The notes: generated by a model not told the origin, from the sequence alone. DNA of 64,000 bases from Pseudocercospora fijiensis CIRAD86 (GCF_000340215.1 NW_006921540.1:2479486-2543485); one strand, 5' to 3'; shown: positions 36,426 through 48,400, numbered from the stretch's first letter. Made by a program: numbers and translations.

Positions 36426-36965
36426 ATACGCCGTCGCCTTCGAAGGTAGGCTTAAGGTCGTACGGTATTATTAATATTATAGGAATCTCGTCTAAGCCGC
36501 TAGCGTTAACGTCGTCCTATTAAAAGGAGAGTACGCCCTATAACTAGGAGAGTATATCGGAGGCGATATAATTACGTCCTAGTCTATAGACAATTTCTAA
36601 GCTCGCGAATTAGGAAATATAGATAGTAGCCTAGATTATTCTCTAGTTTAATCCGGCCGTAGATACTGTCGTAGCGATCTAGGTCTTTTTCGCTATCGCT
36701 ATTACTACGCTATAATTAGTAACTACGATAGTCCTCGGTACTACGTCTACTATATAAGACGCTTTTTTAATTACCTAGACGACTCCGAACAATTCGAGCT
36801 TCGTTAGCTAGTAGCGCGCCTCGGTACTTACAAGTATATAACTAGCGAAGCCTAAGATCTTTAGTCTATCCTAGGGAAACTACTTAGATCGCTTTAGCTA
36901 GGTAGTACTATCGACGAAATCGGAGACTATATTATCTTTCCGAGTTATAGGGGCGGGTTCCTTAT
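36426..36965 (-). pseudogene. Gypsy-3 RNase H region (upstream piece)
   Basis: On the minus strand this reads STEARY.LTKLELFGV (normally RYWPTELE), VDVVPRTIVVTNYS, and LEIVYRLGRNYIASDILS, the classic end of a Ty3/gypsy RNase H (normally KPGKxNxVPDALSR). It runs straight into the integrase piece at 5,709 once Gypsy-1A and one ATCGT are removed. Further upstream (36,966-37,200) I find no reverse transcriptase motif, so Gypsy-3 seems truncated at its 5' side. Confidence 0.85.
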
Positions 36966-37245
36966 ATTCTATTTCTAAGTCTCTATCGACCTAGTAGCCT
37001 ATTGTCTAACCCTAAAGAAATTAGTTCTCCGGGACAGGTTTTCTATAGCGGCGTTTCTTCGGAAGCGTGTAAGGTCGAAGTCTAGTAGGCATATTTACTT
37101 AGTTAATTCGTAACGTGTCTTAAAGGGTCAAAAGCTCGAGGTCTATATCGTATCCGCAAGAGTGACTCCGGGTATTGCCCGTCTATAGTTTTTTTGCCTC
37201 TAGTCTATTTCTGTCTAGTATATCTTTTTTTTAGCTATAGCTACG
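36966..37245. other. No gene recognised
   Basis: No coherent phase on either strand and no second copy in the window. It marks the upstream edge of the Gypsy-3 fragment. Confidence 0.4.
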
Positions 37246-37252
37246 GTGCGCC

Positions 37253-37446
37253 TTGTCCTTTGTCCTTTGTCCTTTGTCCTTCTGTCTAGTCTTAGATATA
37301 GTATACTCTGTCCTTCTTCTTCCTGTCTTTTTACTAGTATAATACTAGCCTTTAGATTAGGAGCAGGTATAGGTGTAGGTGTAGGTGCTAGTGCTAGTGC
37401 TAGTGCTAGTGCTAGTACTAGTACTAGTACTAGTAGTAGTAGTAGT
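37253..37446 (+). repeat. Simple repeats: CCTTTGT units and a GTGCTA/GTACTA/GTA microsatellite
   Basis: Four CCTTTGT-type units lie at 37,253-37,282. A graded microsatellite at about 37,365-37,446 moves from GGTGTA to GTGCTA, GTACTA and GTA units. A 77-codon open stretch across it (37,246-37,479) is a by-product of the repeat, not a gene. GTGCTA to GTACTA is itself a TpG to TpA change, so the gradient may record RIP along one array. Confidence 0.85.
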
Positions 37447-37479
37447 GCAATACTAGGTTTAAGTAAGCTGCTAGACTAG

Positions 37480-37829
37480 TAGAGTAGACTGCCGTATTAC
37501 ATAATAGGGCTGTTGCTGTCGGCGCATAGTACTATTAGCGCATTATTATAAAGTCGAAAGTAACGTAATCTTCGGAAGGCGAGTTCTGCCGTTCTGCCGT
37601 TCTAGCAGTTCTTATAGAATTCAGCTAATTAGAGCTTTAGCTTCTAGAATCCGGGGAATTACGTAGTAGCTAAAGAGGGGATTTAACACCCTTAGAGCCC
37701 TTATTATTATAAGGCGAGCTTCGCTCGCAATAACTACTATACGCTACGCCCCCGCCCCTTTCCCTTATAATAGTAAGAGAGAAGCGCGCCGCGCGCTAAA
37801 CAGAAGATAGAACTAAAGACCGCGAGTTT
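37480..37829. other. Non-coding stretch with a short hairpin
   Basis: No protein phase recognised. A perfect hairpin, GCGAGCTTCGCTCGC, lies at about 37,711-37,725, and GC-rich text (GCGCGCCGCGCGC) at about 37,786-37,798. It may hold the promoter or element end for the plus-strand gene that follows, but no terminal repeat was matched. Confidence 0.4.
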
Positions 37830-39175
37830 GTTTTGCCTAAGCGTCTAACTAAAAAGCGTAAGACTAAAGAGGAGTACTCTACGAAGAAGAATTCCGTACG
37901 AGACCGCGAGAGAAAGGACAAGATAGATAAGGATAAAAGAGCTAAGGATAAGAGAAGAAAGGCGCGGAATAAGGCATTCTATCGATAGCTAGCGCCTATA
38001 GAAAAAAGTAAAGGTTAGAATAAGAAGACAACCTAAGAGAAGGCTAAGAGGAGGAAAGAATTGCGGCTAGTTTTCGAGCGTAAAGTTCTAGTAGCGTAAG
38101 TCAATCTAGCTAGCGGCCGTAGCTAGCAGCTATAGCCGGTAGCCGTAGCCGGTAGCTATAGCCGGCATATTTTTCTTTAATACGTTAACTAATAGCATTT
38201 AGACCTATAGCTACTACCTCTATCGATACGACCGATAGTAACGGAGATGTTTAGATAGCCGAGAACAACAATACTAGAGTTTAGGATACCGCGACAGAGC
38301 TTAATACTGCGAATAAAGGAACTAAAAAAAGCGAGGAGATACTATACGTCGATCTAGTAATAGGTATAGTCTTAGGGCCTAACGCTATAGACGATAAGCG
38401 CTAGGAGTAGATCGAGTATAGTTAAAGAGACGAGATACTAGTAAAGGGCTAAGGTATAAGTCCTATCAATCTAGAAAATTATAGTTAAAGCTACTACGAA
38501 AAGCTAGTAAGGATTAGAATCGAGACTAGTCGTCTTTATATCCTTAATATAGAGTAGAAGTTTCTTTATTAGTATTAGAGCGAAGCCTTTACGTCTATAA
38601 AGGCAAAGTAGCTTGCGATTAATACGATCGGGGCTAGGTATCTAGGGACGGCAGAAGTGTTACTATAGGAGGAAGGGGTATAGGTAATTATTCTATACTC
38701 GGTATATATAGCCGGCGTTCGTAGCCGGCAGATACTAATAGTTAAATAGAAAGCGTTTCTCGAAGGCAGAGTACTACTGCTATATAAAATCTTTACTAAG
38801 GCAGAGAGGGCTTGTATCCGGAATCTAAGCTACTAGTAGGATAGGTTAGCGTTAGAATTCTCTAAATCTCTATATAAGCCTCCGAAGGATTACCTATTTT
38901 AGCGATACGGCTTTATCTCGACTACTCCGTAGGCATCCGAAGAAGCTCGAGCGCTCTTTAAGGTCTTTACTAAGAAGCGAAAGGAGTTCGAGGATTAGGA
39001 TTAGTTAATAGAGCTATTAGTTAGTCTTAGGTTTCGTAGTTAGACTCGGCCTAAGCATTTGCTTATCGAGTGTCTTATACCGAAAGAGGATAGATTAAGA
39101 CTAAAAACGAGCTTAGATTCGTTAGGTATAGTAGCTCGGTTCCGTTAGTAGGAGAGAGCCGCCGTATAGAAGGTA
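37830..39175 (+). pseudogene. Unrecognised two-exon gene with basic N-terminus, RIP-damaged
   Basis: Exon 1 (to 38,095) encodes a very Lys/Arg-rich segment (KRLTKKRKTKEEY, RDRERKDKIDKDKRAKDKRR). An intron (38,096-38,202, GTAAGT...TTTAG) joins in phase to exon 2, which begins PIATTSIDTTDS. The phase then continues to about 39,175 through RIP-type stops, ending near IVARFR..ERAAV. Segments such as YEKLVRIRIETSRLYI and TIGARYLGTAEVLL look globular. A GCCGGC repeat pair at 38,710-38,730 is read in phase. I do not recognise the family. It lies upstream of the hAT transposase on the same strand, so it may be a second gene of that element or an independent gene. Confidence 0.5.
38096..38202 (+). other. 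Intron carrying GCCGGC repeats
   Basis: Donor GTAAGT, internal CGTTAAC/CTAAT branch-like motif and acceptor TTTAG. Removing it keeps the reading phase. Three GCCGG-type repeats (GTAGCCGGTAGC, TAGCCGGCAT) lie at 38,140-38,168. Confidence 0.65.
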
Positions 39176-39179
39176 AAAT

Positions 39180-39295
39180 TCAGGTAGTTAGGGTAGCTAG
39201 GAAAGAAATTCTAGTAGTTAGGCTAGCTAGGGTAGCTAGGAAAAAAAATCTAGTAGTTAGGTAGCTAGGAAACAAAAAAAAAGGTAGCTAGCTAT
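39180..39295 (+). repeat. Imperfect tandem repeat of TAGTTAGGGTAGCTAGG units
   Basis: Three to four diverged units of GTAGTTAGG and GTAGCTAGG separated by A-rich spacers. It separates the unknown gene from the hAT transposase. Confidence 0.75.
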
Positions 39296-40078
39296 TTACT
39301 ACCTAGCTGTTCCTAACGATACGATACTATAAAAGAAAGGGTGTTTCCCTATAGCTACTAGTATATATCTACTACTCCTAAGTCCTTACCTTACCGTACG
39401 AAACCTTAAAATATGCCGACCGACATTGTATATATACTAGGCGCTATACTAGGAAGGGTAATAACGAGACGATAGTCGAAACAGTCTAGTATACGAGCGA
39501 GATTGCGATAACGTCGAGAGGAGGTCGTATACTTACCTTCGAGCCTATCGAGTCCTAGACAACGATTAGGGCTAGATTTATCCTCTCCGAATCCTAGTAG
39601 TAGGAATTTATTATAGGGTACTACTACCTAGTCCTTACCTTTACGGAGTCTAAGTAGAAGGTTGTTCGGAGATATAAGAACATCGAGTATTAACCCGGAA
39701 ATCTTCGAAAAGGCTAGCTAGGCGTATCTTTAGAAACCCGAGTATATAGAGCAGTTTAATTAATAGGTCTATAAGATATAGTTCCCTTTATACTTACGTT
39801 CGAAGGAGTGTAAACTCCGGAAGTACTCGATGCGATAGGGGAGTAAGGAGCGAACGGACATATTCTAGAAGTTCTTTATAGAGGGGGCATTGCACCGTTA
39901 TACGACTTCTCGACTTAAAGGTTAACTAGTAATTGTCTACAACTTCTACGGTTTAATCTTAAAACACCCGAAACTAGGGGATAGGAACTTATCGCCTACG
40001 AACTATCTCTATTCTAAACGGTATCGGGAATCTTAAGGAGAGAGGAGAGTTGATATAGATATAGCGTTCTAGAAAGAG

Positions 40079-40217
40079 GTACGTCTTCTAAAATGCCGGC
40101 TATAGCTACCGGCTATAGCTGCCGGCTATAGCTACCGGCTATAGCTACCGGCTACAGATTCCGGCTATAGATTCCGGCTACTTAAATCAACCGTAGAGGT
40201 CTAGCTAATTATTATAG
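40079..40217 (+). other. hAT intron with a seven-unit CCGGCTATAGCTA array
   Basis: Donor GTACGT, GCTAAT branch-like motif, acceptor TATAG; phase 0 on both sides. The array at 40,094-40,180 has about seven units of roughly 13 bases built on CCGGCTATAGCTA, the longest GCCGGC-type array in the window. Confidence 0.75.
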
Positions 40218-41151
40218 GCTACGCTTAAGGAAGCTCTAGGATTAAAGGCTACCGATTTCTCCCCCGAAGACTTTAAGCAACTAGTAAACGAAATGCTAGC
40301 TATAAACGGTCTTCCGGAAGACTTCTACGAAAGGGAGTCTATATAGAAGATATACCTATGTCTTATAAACTACCCTCCCCTATTTCTCGGCGCGATAATC
40401 TAGCGTATTATATTCGAAAAGAATAAAGAGGCTACGTTAGACGACATTCGGGAGATCCTCCGTAATACTCGCCGAGTAGCTATTACTATCGATAGCTAGT
40501 TAAGCCGGACTATAAGAGCCTCCTTCCTCTCGATTATACTATACTTTATTAATTCGGATTAGAAACTCTAGGAACTTATAATCGGATTCCCTAAAATTCT
40601 AGGTTCCTATACTAGTAAGGATATAGCGAAGCTTGTCTATACGGTAATAGATAGGGTTAGCGTAACAACGAAACTAATCTCGATTACTACGGACAATACT
40701 AGTAATAATCGAACATTGTATAAGGCGTTATATATACAATTTACTCGTATATATCTTTAAAATTGCTAATTGTATCGATAGGGTCGAGTACGTAGAGGAG
40801 ATTATAAGGTCTATAATCTAGCTTAATCTTCCGAATATTAAGCTCGCTACGATTCCGGATACGTACGACAATACGTACGATAATAACGATAAAGAGGAGC
40901 CTATTAATAGCCCTAGCCCTAACGAATCGGAGCCGACGTCGTTACTAGTTATATCCCTATAGAAGTTTCCCTACCTCGCTTATATAGTTTAAATCGCGAT
41001 CCGAGCCCTCTTTAAGACGCTTAAAATTGCACTATTAAACGACGACTAATAGAAGATCCTAGATAAGGATAAAGCAAAGTCGAAAGTCGAGAAACTTATT
41101 ATAGTAATAAGACGGGATAAGGCAGAGAGCCTCGCTCTCGTTTTATATAAG

Positions 41152-41220
41152 GTATAACTTTTATCCGTAGCCGGCACCTATAGCCGGCAACCTAGTATAG
41201 TTCTAACTCTTTTTCTCTAG
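41152..41220 (+). other. hAT intron with a TAGCCGGCA repeat pair
   Basis: Donor GTATAA, branch TTCTAAC, acceptor CTCTAG, 69 bases, phase 0. Two TAGCCGGCA units lie 15 bases apart (41,168-41,190). Confidence 0.8.
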
Positions 41221-42566
41221 CTTCGTCGTCTAGTAATATATACGAACTCGAGCTTATAGAGATATAACCGATTCGAGGCTATTTAAAAGAACCTAATCGA
41301 GCGCCCTAAAACCGATGCCTAGAATATCGCATAGAATAAGCGATAGCAAAAGCGGCCTCTTTAGCGCCTACTCCGTTTTACCTAAGACGTTAAGACCCGG
41401 TTCGATTCGACTTTCTATATAGTTACGAGAGGATATACTTTACGTACCGCTCTCGAGATCTATTAGAGTTCCGAGGGTATTAAGTAGCTCGGCCTTACCG
41501 CTGCCGAATAGCGCTAAGTAGAGTATCTCGTCGATATTAGTAAGTATTACGCGAAGGTTACTACTACGATTAGAAGAACCCGAGGACCGACGATCTACCT
41601 TATCTTTACGTACTATAACTAGCTCTTTAACGAGCTCGAGGAAACCGTAGCTAAGCTAGCTAAGAAGAGCGTTCCCTAGAAAGTAGCTATAACGAAAGCT
41701 ATAGACACCTCCTATACTAAGTTGTATAAATATTATAATGCTACCTTTAACTCGTTCGGGGATATCTATAGCGTTACGTACTTACTTAACCCGGTAGAAA
41801 AGGATATATACTAGTAGAGGCCGGAATAGAAGGCGGACGAGGTATAGCCGAAGCATTACTAGACTATTCTAGAAAAGATATTCTACGAGCGTCGGAAAGA
41901 AACTAGTTAAAATATAGCTCCTATAAAGAAAAAGAAGGTTTAGAAGGCTCCGATATTATACCTATTTCGTAGGTAGGAAGTAGAGGTAGAAGAGGAAGCA
42001 ACTACTAAAGTAAATAAAGAAGAGTTCGATCTCTATCGGCGCGCGAGTAAGTATAAACCCGTAGGCTCGGAAAGAGGGCTAATAATCTCTAGATCTTACC
42101 GGTCTTCTAGACGAATTCGGAGACGATATTCTCGCTATATAGTAGCGGTTAGAGCCTAAGTTTCTAACGATAGCGTCGGTCGCTCGGGACGTCCTCGCTA
42201 TCCCGAGCATAGGTATAGGCTATAAGAGGTCTTTTAGTATCGCTCGTTACTAGGGCCGCTTTAATCGAATATACTCGCCTACTACCTTCGAATCTATTAT
42301 AGTATTCCGATACTATCTCCTCTACTAGAATCGCTAAGGCAGGTTACTAAAGATTATACTAAAGGAGTTAATCGAGGAATTAGAAAACCTTAAGATCGAA
42401 GAAACCTAGGAGCGCGAAGAGAATACGAAATTTAGTCTAAGCGAAACCCTAATTAGCGATAACGAAGAGGAGGAGGGCGGAGGTAGAAGGCGATACTAGG
42501 TTAAGAAGCGGAAACGTATATAGGCTTAGAGCAGCTTTAAGGAGACGAAGCGTTTACGTATAAGGT

Positions 42567-42927
42567 AATATAGCCGGCGTATATAGCCGGCATATATCCG
42601 AAATATGTTTCGAATTCCTAGGACCTAAACAGACTAGTTGCTATAGCAACCGACCCCGCTTACCTACGGACTATTTCTAATTCTCTATTCGCTCTTCCTC
42701 TCCTTCTTCCCTTTCCCTATATTCTTAAAGACAAATATGCTTTAAGGATTCGGCTCTTCGGGCCTTCCTAAGCCGGCTGCCTCCCCTTCCTTAAGCTACT
42801 ATCCTTTATTCAAATCTAACGATAACCTACTAAGGCGGTTTAATAGAAGACTATTTGTTCTAGAAGGTAAGAAGTATTAATGTCTCTTTACGATTATATA
42901 CTTATTAATTTTCTAGGTCCTACCGAT
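42567..42927. other. Spacer between hAT and the first H3-like gene
   Basis: Begins with a TAGCCGGC pair (42,572-42,594). Otherwise I see no coherent phase. It may hold the promoter of the H3-like gene. Confidence 0.45.
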
Positions 42928-43521
42928 ATGCCCTCGTCGCCTAAACGCGTAGATAAATATCTTTAGAGGCTAAAGGGTAAGGGTAAAGTAAGCTAAGTAT
43001 AGGGAGACCGTAGCGAGAACGAGATATCGGAAGAGTAAGGCTCTCCGTAGTATATACGAAGGAAGGGGGTTCCTCGGAAAATAGTACCGAAAAATAAAAA
43101 GGCTATAGGTAGATAGGAGAAGGCTAAAAAGAGTAGGCGGACGAAGACTATCGCGAAGAAAAGTTATCTTTCTATTAAAAGAAAGGGAATAAGGCAGGAC
43201 TCGACGATAAAGAAGCGGCGCTTTAAACTAGGTACTATTGCCCTTCGCTAGATCCGGCTTTTCTAAAACAAAAGAGGGACCGAGCTTTTAATCCCTAAGA
43301 CTCCCTTCTAGCGACTCGTCCGAGAAATTATATTAGATTTTCGGTCTAGTATACGATTTACGGCTAAGGCGATTAGTACTCTTTAGGAAGCTACGGAGGC
43401 ATTTCTCGTAACCGAGCTTAAGCTTTTAAACCTCCTTACTATCTATACGAAGCGGGTTACTCTTCAAAATAAAGATATATAGCTTCTAGCTAAAATTCGG
43501 CGTCGGTTTATAGCGGATTAG
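42928..43521 (+). pseudogene. Histone H3-like gene 1, intronless, long basic tail, RIP-damaged
   Basis: ATG at 42,928, one phase for 197 codons to TAG at 43,519. A basic tail of about 100 residues (canonical H3 has 43) precedes the histone fold: GTIALR at residues 102-107, LLIPKTPF then RLVREI near 120-134, DFRSSIRFTAKAISTL, EATEAFLV, and YTKRVTLQNKDI near 168-182, ending in RRRF. Spacing between these blocks equals that of canonical H3, and loop 1 has no insertion, so this looks like an H3 variant rather than CENP-A. About ten internal TAG/TAA replace Gln or Trp. The tail lacks the canonical ARTKQTARKS start. It lies 3' of hAT on the same strand; the second H3-like gene followed about 1.3 kb further before Gypsy-1B inserted. 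Confidence 0.9.
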
Positions 43522-43942
43522 TTAGAAATTATATTTAGTTATTAGATTAACCTAGGAGGAGGCCCATTTTCGCATCCTTTTACTAGCTATAGGTGCCGGC
43601 TATATTTCTAATTTTATCTCCGCGCCGTCCTTAAATCTAAGGTACGAAGTAGAAACCTAGCGCTCTATATTTACCCGGCTATTATAGAGACGAGCTACAT
43701 TTAGATTAGTTTCTTCGTATATCGCGACCTAGCGGGTAGTAAGCGAAAGGGCAATAGAACGTTTATAATACGTCTCTATTTAGACCTAAAATACAAAGGT
43801 CCTAAGGAGCCCTAGTATCCTAACTATAACTTATAAGGAGATTCTTTAGCATTAGCACTTTGATCCTCTATACTACGAGGTAGATAGCAAGCCTACGAGA
43901 GAGAAACTTTAACGAGAAATTCTCTATAATGCGTAGCGCTAT
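43522..43942 (+). pseudogene. Short coding-like stretch downstream of H3-like gene 1, unrecognised
   Basis: Plus-strand phases show coherent pieces (VYRDLAGSKRKGNRTFIIRL, then LDLKYKGPKEP, then EVDSKPTREKL and REILYNA) with RIP-type stops, but I had to change phase between them, so introns or indels are likely. A GTGCCGGCTATAT...CTAAT segment at 43,582-43,605 could be an intron start. Gypsy-1B cuts the stretch at 43,943. I do not recognise the family. Confidence 0.35.
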
Positions 43943-43947
43943 TATAT
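43943..43947. repeat. Target-site duplication of Gypsy-1B, left copy (TATAT)
   Basis: TATAT here versus TGTAT at 51,145-51,149. The single difference is TpG to TpA, a RIP change after insertion. Confidence 0.82.
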
Positions 43948-44144
43948 TGTAAGAAGGGTTATATTAGCAGATAGATAGGGTAGTAGTGAATTAGTTTAGT
44001 ATTCGATAGAGATCTAGGAGGAGAGGGAGGAAGGTAGGAGAGTTAGCCTAACGCTAAGCGCCAAGCCCTGCCTAAGGCATTAAGACCCTAGCTTTACTCG
44101 GCCTAGTTATATGCTAATCACGTGTAGCCTCTTTGGCCCTAACA
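43948..44144 (-). repeat. Gypsy-1B 3' LTR
   Basis: Plus strand TGTAAGAAGG to CCTAACA, i.e. TG...CA on the element strand. The flanking purine tract (plus strand CGCTTCCCTTCT) lies at 44,147-44,158. Confidence 0.93.
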
Positions 44145-45441
44145 CACGCTTCCCTTCTAAAGGCCGCGCCCTCGTAGCCGGTCTTTATTCTAGTCTCAAC
44201 CCCTACCGCTACTAACTTAGTAGGTCTAATAAGCCGCTTAGTCCGCGCTAAATTGAACACTTAACTACCTAATTATATAACTATATCAAACCTTACCTTC
44301 TAATACAATGTCTAACTCTAACTACGCTATCCCTATATATAATAAACTATAAAGTAATATATATCTACAAGAATTAAGGGCCTTCGACCAATTATAATAC
44401 GAGCGCGTCTTCCCTACTATAATAGGTAGACGTACGAGGTATTGCAGCCCTGCCTCCGCTCTACGTAATATCGTACCGAGTTCTTTACGTCTACTCTTAA
44501 AAGACCTAGCAATGTCCGCTTCCGAGGGTTGTCCGTTCCGAGGGATTGTTCTTATTATTACGAGGGCTATTATTTACTATCGCAGTTTCACTAGCCTAAA
44601 TTAGTCAGGTTTAGCAGCCTTCAAGTGTTAACTAATTATATCTTTTTAAAAAACTTAGTTCTTCTAGTTTCTATAGGTAAAGGCTATTGTAAGTGCAGTA
44701 GTAGAGGTTCGCCTTGCTTAAAGGGTTAGATAGATCGAGGAGTAACCTATTATCCGCAAGATCGACCCCGGCTAGCTTAGCTCTATAGTTTTGCCCTTAG
44801 TTAGTCTATTAGTCGCTCAATCTTTTAACTTAGTTAAAGTTTTAACTTAGCCTCAAAGTTTTAATTAAACCTTTAATAGGCTTAAAGCTTTTAATTAAAG
44901 TTTTGATTAAAGGTGCCTTAGGCTCGTAGTGTAGGTAAGGTTGTGTCTATAGGCGCAGCGACAGTAGTAAGTAATATTGATAATAGCAGCGCTAGTCGTC
45001 TTAGCGCTAACTTTACCTTCTTCTAATTTCCTTCTTTAACTAATAACAACTTAGCAACACCGTTACTAATATAGCTATGTCCTTCCTTTCTTAAATAGCA
45101 ACACACTCCGCAACACCGTTACTAATATAGCTACGCCGGCCGCCGGCATACTGCTAGCTCGTAGCGCGATACTATTATCCTCGATAGGATAAAGGAATAA
45201 GAGGGGGACCTAATACTAGGGGAAGGCCCTATAGGGCGCATTAGTAAAGAGGTAGAGCCTTTAAAAGAGCATGCGATTAGTTGTCGCGTTATAGCGCGCT
45301 TGTTAATACTTAGTGCGCGTCCGCTATAGTAGTATAGTCTTATTGTCCTTGTTACTAACAATTGCTTGCTTCTAATTAGTTAGCTAATAGTACCCCGGGG
45401 GTAGCATTGTTCTTAGGTCTCTTTTAGTAACATTAGCGGCA
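44145..45441 (-). other. Gypsy-1B 3' untranslated region
   Basis: About 1.3 kb between the pol stop and the 3' LTR. It matches copy A (30,093-31,066 plus 35,955-36,222). A direct repeat, CAACACCGTTACTAATATAGCTA, occurs at about 45,056 and 45,112. The 76-codon minus-strand open stretch at 45,131-45,361 is not conserved in copy A and is not called a gene. Confidence 0.75.
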
Positions 45442-48400
45442 TTATGAGCTCTTAGCCTTCTTCTTGTTCTTTACGCTAGTCCAATATTCGTCTAATAACT
45501 TAGTTATGTCTTTAAAGGAACCTTTAGCTTCCTACGAGTCCTATTTAGGTAAATAGCCTTGCTATCTTAATAGGTACTCCTTCTTACCGTTCCTAGTCCG
45601 GTGCTATAGGATACGTTCTACAAACTATAGCTCTTCGCTATTAGCTAGTATGTCCTCGGATTTAGTAGGTGCTTTATCCCCTTTACGTAGGTAGTACGGC
45701 TTAAGGAGGGATACGTAGAAGGTGTTATAGATAGTGTAATAAGGTAGAAGCTATAACTAATAGGCCTAGGTGCCCCTAGGTTCTCGGATACGGAAAGGGC
45801 CAATGTACCTTAGTGCGAGTTTAGGCCTTGTTTTGCTATTAGGCGAGGGGTGTTTGCGGATACGGAGGTTCTTCGTACTAAGCATAACTAGGTCGCCTTG
45901 CTTAAAGGTTATTAGAAGGTAGTGTTTGTTATAGTAGGCCTTCTAATAGGCCTAGGCCTTTACTAGTTTATTAGCCATCTTAGCGTAAATTTCTCGCATC
46001 TTTTAAACCCTCTTAATAGCCGCTAGTGTCTTAGGTTAACCCGCTTCCCTTTCCTTACGCTCGGCCTCGAGCGATAGGGGGTCTTGTAGCATAGCAGCGT
46101 TCTAGCCTATTATAGCGAAATAAGGTAACACCTTAGTAGATAAGTAGACACTATTATTGTATACGAATTCGGCGGGTTATAGGAGATTGACCTAGTTATT
46201 AGGGTTCTTATTAATATAGCTACGCAGGTACTACTGCAGCGTAGCATTCTGCCTTTCGGTCTAACTATCTGTTTGTAGATAGAATGCTATAGACAGGCGA
46301 TACTTGAGTCTTAGCTGCAGGCAAATCTTACTCTAATAATAAGATGTAAATGTCGAGCCTCGGTTAGAGACTATCCCTTTAGGGGTCCCCTAATAGGTAT
46401 AGAAGATGTTGTTCTATAGCGCTTCTGCTATATCAATAGTAGTCTAATCTTTCCGCGCCGGGATATATCGAGCGCCCTTAGTAAACTAGTCTATAACGAC
46501 TAGGATAGCGTTAAAGATGTCTTTACTTCCCCTTCGCTTAGTAGAGGGGAGACTTATAATAAAATCTATTATAAGCTCTACAAATAGCTTATAGGGAATT
46601 GGCAATAAGAACAACTCGCTAAAAGGCTAATACTTTAGTGCCTTAATACGTTAGTATACGGTATACGTATTAACGTATTCCTTTATATCCCGCTTACTAT
46701 TTAGCTAGTAGTATGTGCGCGATAGTAGCTCGTACGACCTCTCTATGCTATAGTAACCGGCAAGCTTACTATTATAGTGTCGCTTAAGAAGTTCTTATCG
46801 GATCGAATGTTTAGCGGGGATATAGTATCTGCCCTTAAACTTTAAATAACCTTTGTTATCGACCGACTAGTTACTCTTGCTAGATCGAGTCGTTCGCCTA
46901 CTTATAAGCTTGTCGATACGTTTAGCAGCAAAGGCGTCCCTCTGCTAAGCACGTAATAGCTTATCTATAAACGATTAACTGTCCCTATTTGCAAGGTTAT
47001 TTAACAGCACCCTCGCTATTAAACGAGATACGCATTGTATATATCTAATAGCACTAGTAGCCGGATCAACTATAGTAGTACTATCGCTATTACTATATAT
47101 TGCGATGTCGACTAGGGAGTTATTATAACTTCTCCTGTCTATATCCTTAGCCCTTGCCTTAATACGCACTGTTAATATAGCAAGAGCATTAATATGCTTC
47201 AAGCCGTCGCGGAGTCCGGTAAGCCGCTTATCCTACGCTTGCTTATTAACAATACAGGCTATAGCAATCTTATACTATAGGGTTGGAAACAAAGAATTAA
47301 TGTATTAGGTCTCGCTATCGTAATTAGGTCGCCTCGATAGGCTATCGGTAGGGTTACTTACGCCTAGCCGGTATAATATATTAAAATCAAACCTAGCGAG
47401 GTAGACGGCCTATCTAGCCTATCGACCTATAACCCTAGTAACCTTAGTAATGCTACGGAGGTTGTTATAGTCTGTGTAGACCTGTATTGTATATTAAGCC
47501 CTATCGAGGTAGTGCCTCTAATACTTAAAGGCCTCGACAATAGCTAGGAGCTCTTACTCGTAGGTCTCGTAGCGACGTTTAGCATTAATTATCTTCCTCG
47601 AGAAGAAGGCAATCGGGTGCTAGTAGGTGTTATTAGCCTGCTGTAATATAATAGCTAATATAGCGAACTGTGAAGCGTTAGTCTTAATTCGGATCTGTTT
47701 GCTTAGTACGAAATAGTACAATAAGGGGACTTTAGTGAATCGCTTCTTTAGACCGTTAAAAGCGGCTTATGTCTTGTCGGTCTATTTGAATTCTCTAGAC
47801 GGGTTGGCCTTGGTTTTAGTAAGCTTAGTTAGTAGCATTACATGCCTCGAATAGCCCTTAATAAATCGGCGATAGAAGTTAGCAAACCCGAGGAACGACT
47901 ATAGTTCCTTAATTGATATAGGAACAGGCTATTTAGTAATAGTCTTAATCCGATTAGGATTAGCCTTAATACCCTTAGTTAATACGAGGAAGCCGAGGAA
48001 TAACACCTCTTTAGTAGCAAAGGTGCATTTAGAAGGCTTGCAATACAATCTATAGGCTCGTAGGCGGTCGAGGACCTTACGCACTACGGCCTAGTGTTCT
48101 GCAATATTAGGTAAATATATGTAAACTAGGATGTTATCTAGGTAAACTACATAGAGATAGTCTAATAGGCCCGAAAGGGCCCGATTAATGTAGGACTAGA
48201 ATGTAGTAGAGGCATTAGCTAGCCTAAATAGTATAACTAAGTACTTAAAATAGCTATAACGAGTGCGAAAGGCTGTTTTCTATTTATCGCCCTTACGGAT
48301 ACGGATGCGATAGTATACATCCTTGATATCTAATATAGTATAGTAGTAAGCGCTAGAAAGGCGATCGAGGGTCTCGTTAATAAGCGGAAGTAGATAGCGG

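Larger units (their letters stand above)
39400..42566 (+). pseudogene. hAT-family transposase, three exons visible, RIP-damaged
   Basis: Cut-and-paste DNA transposase. The N-terminal part (about 39,400-40,078) is poorly defined. Exon 2 (40,218-41,151) has the hAT core: RVAITIDS, RASFLSIILYFINSD, ELIIGFPKILGSYTSKDIA, LISITTDNTSNN (catalytic-region Asp near 40,682). Exon 3 (41,221-42,566) has DVKTRFDSTFYIVTRG (normally VRTRWNST) and the C-terminal dimerisation block FLTIASVARDVLAIPS near 42,160-42,210, then SIARY.GRFNRIYSPTTFES. Introns at 40,079-40,217 and 41,152-41,220 both carry GCCGGC repeats; both keep phase 0. I could not find its terminal inverted repeats or 8-base duplication. Confidence 0.88.

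Noticed and set aside
37246..37479. Plus-strand 77-codon open stretch
   Set aside because: Produced by CCTTTGT and GTGCTA simple repeats; encodes only low-complexity Ala/Ser/Thr text.
38702..38741. 40-base intron at the GCCGGC pair
   Set aside because: GT and AG are present, but the reading phase continues straight through, and splicing would shift it away from the coherent frame.
42928..43521. CENP-A (centromeric H3) identity for H3-like gene 1
   Set aside because: The long tail suggests it, but loop 1 has canonical H3 length and the RF pair after it is kept, so I call it only H3-like.
43522..43942. DUF3435-type tyrosine recombinase (Starship captain)
   Set aside because: A YRD-like piece and LALAL text hinted at it, but I could not place the catalytic R, H or Y motifs in one phase.
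35945..44435. Large DNA transposon with about 480-base terminal inverted repeats
   Set aside because: The inverted repeat is simply the 3' ends (untranslated region plus LTR) of two oppositely oriented Gypsy-1 copies, each with its own target duplication.
46975..47202. Minus-strand 75-codon open stretch within Gypsy-1B
   Set aside because: It lies in the pol region between RNase H and integrase and is not kept as an independent frame in copies A and C; treated as part of pol.
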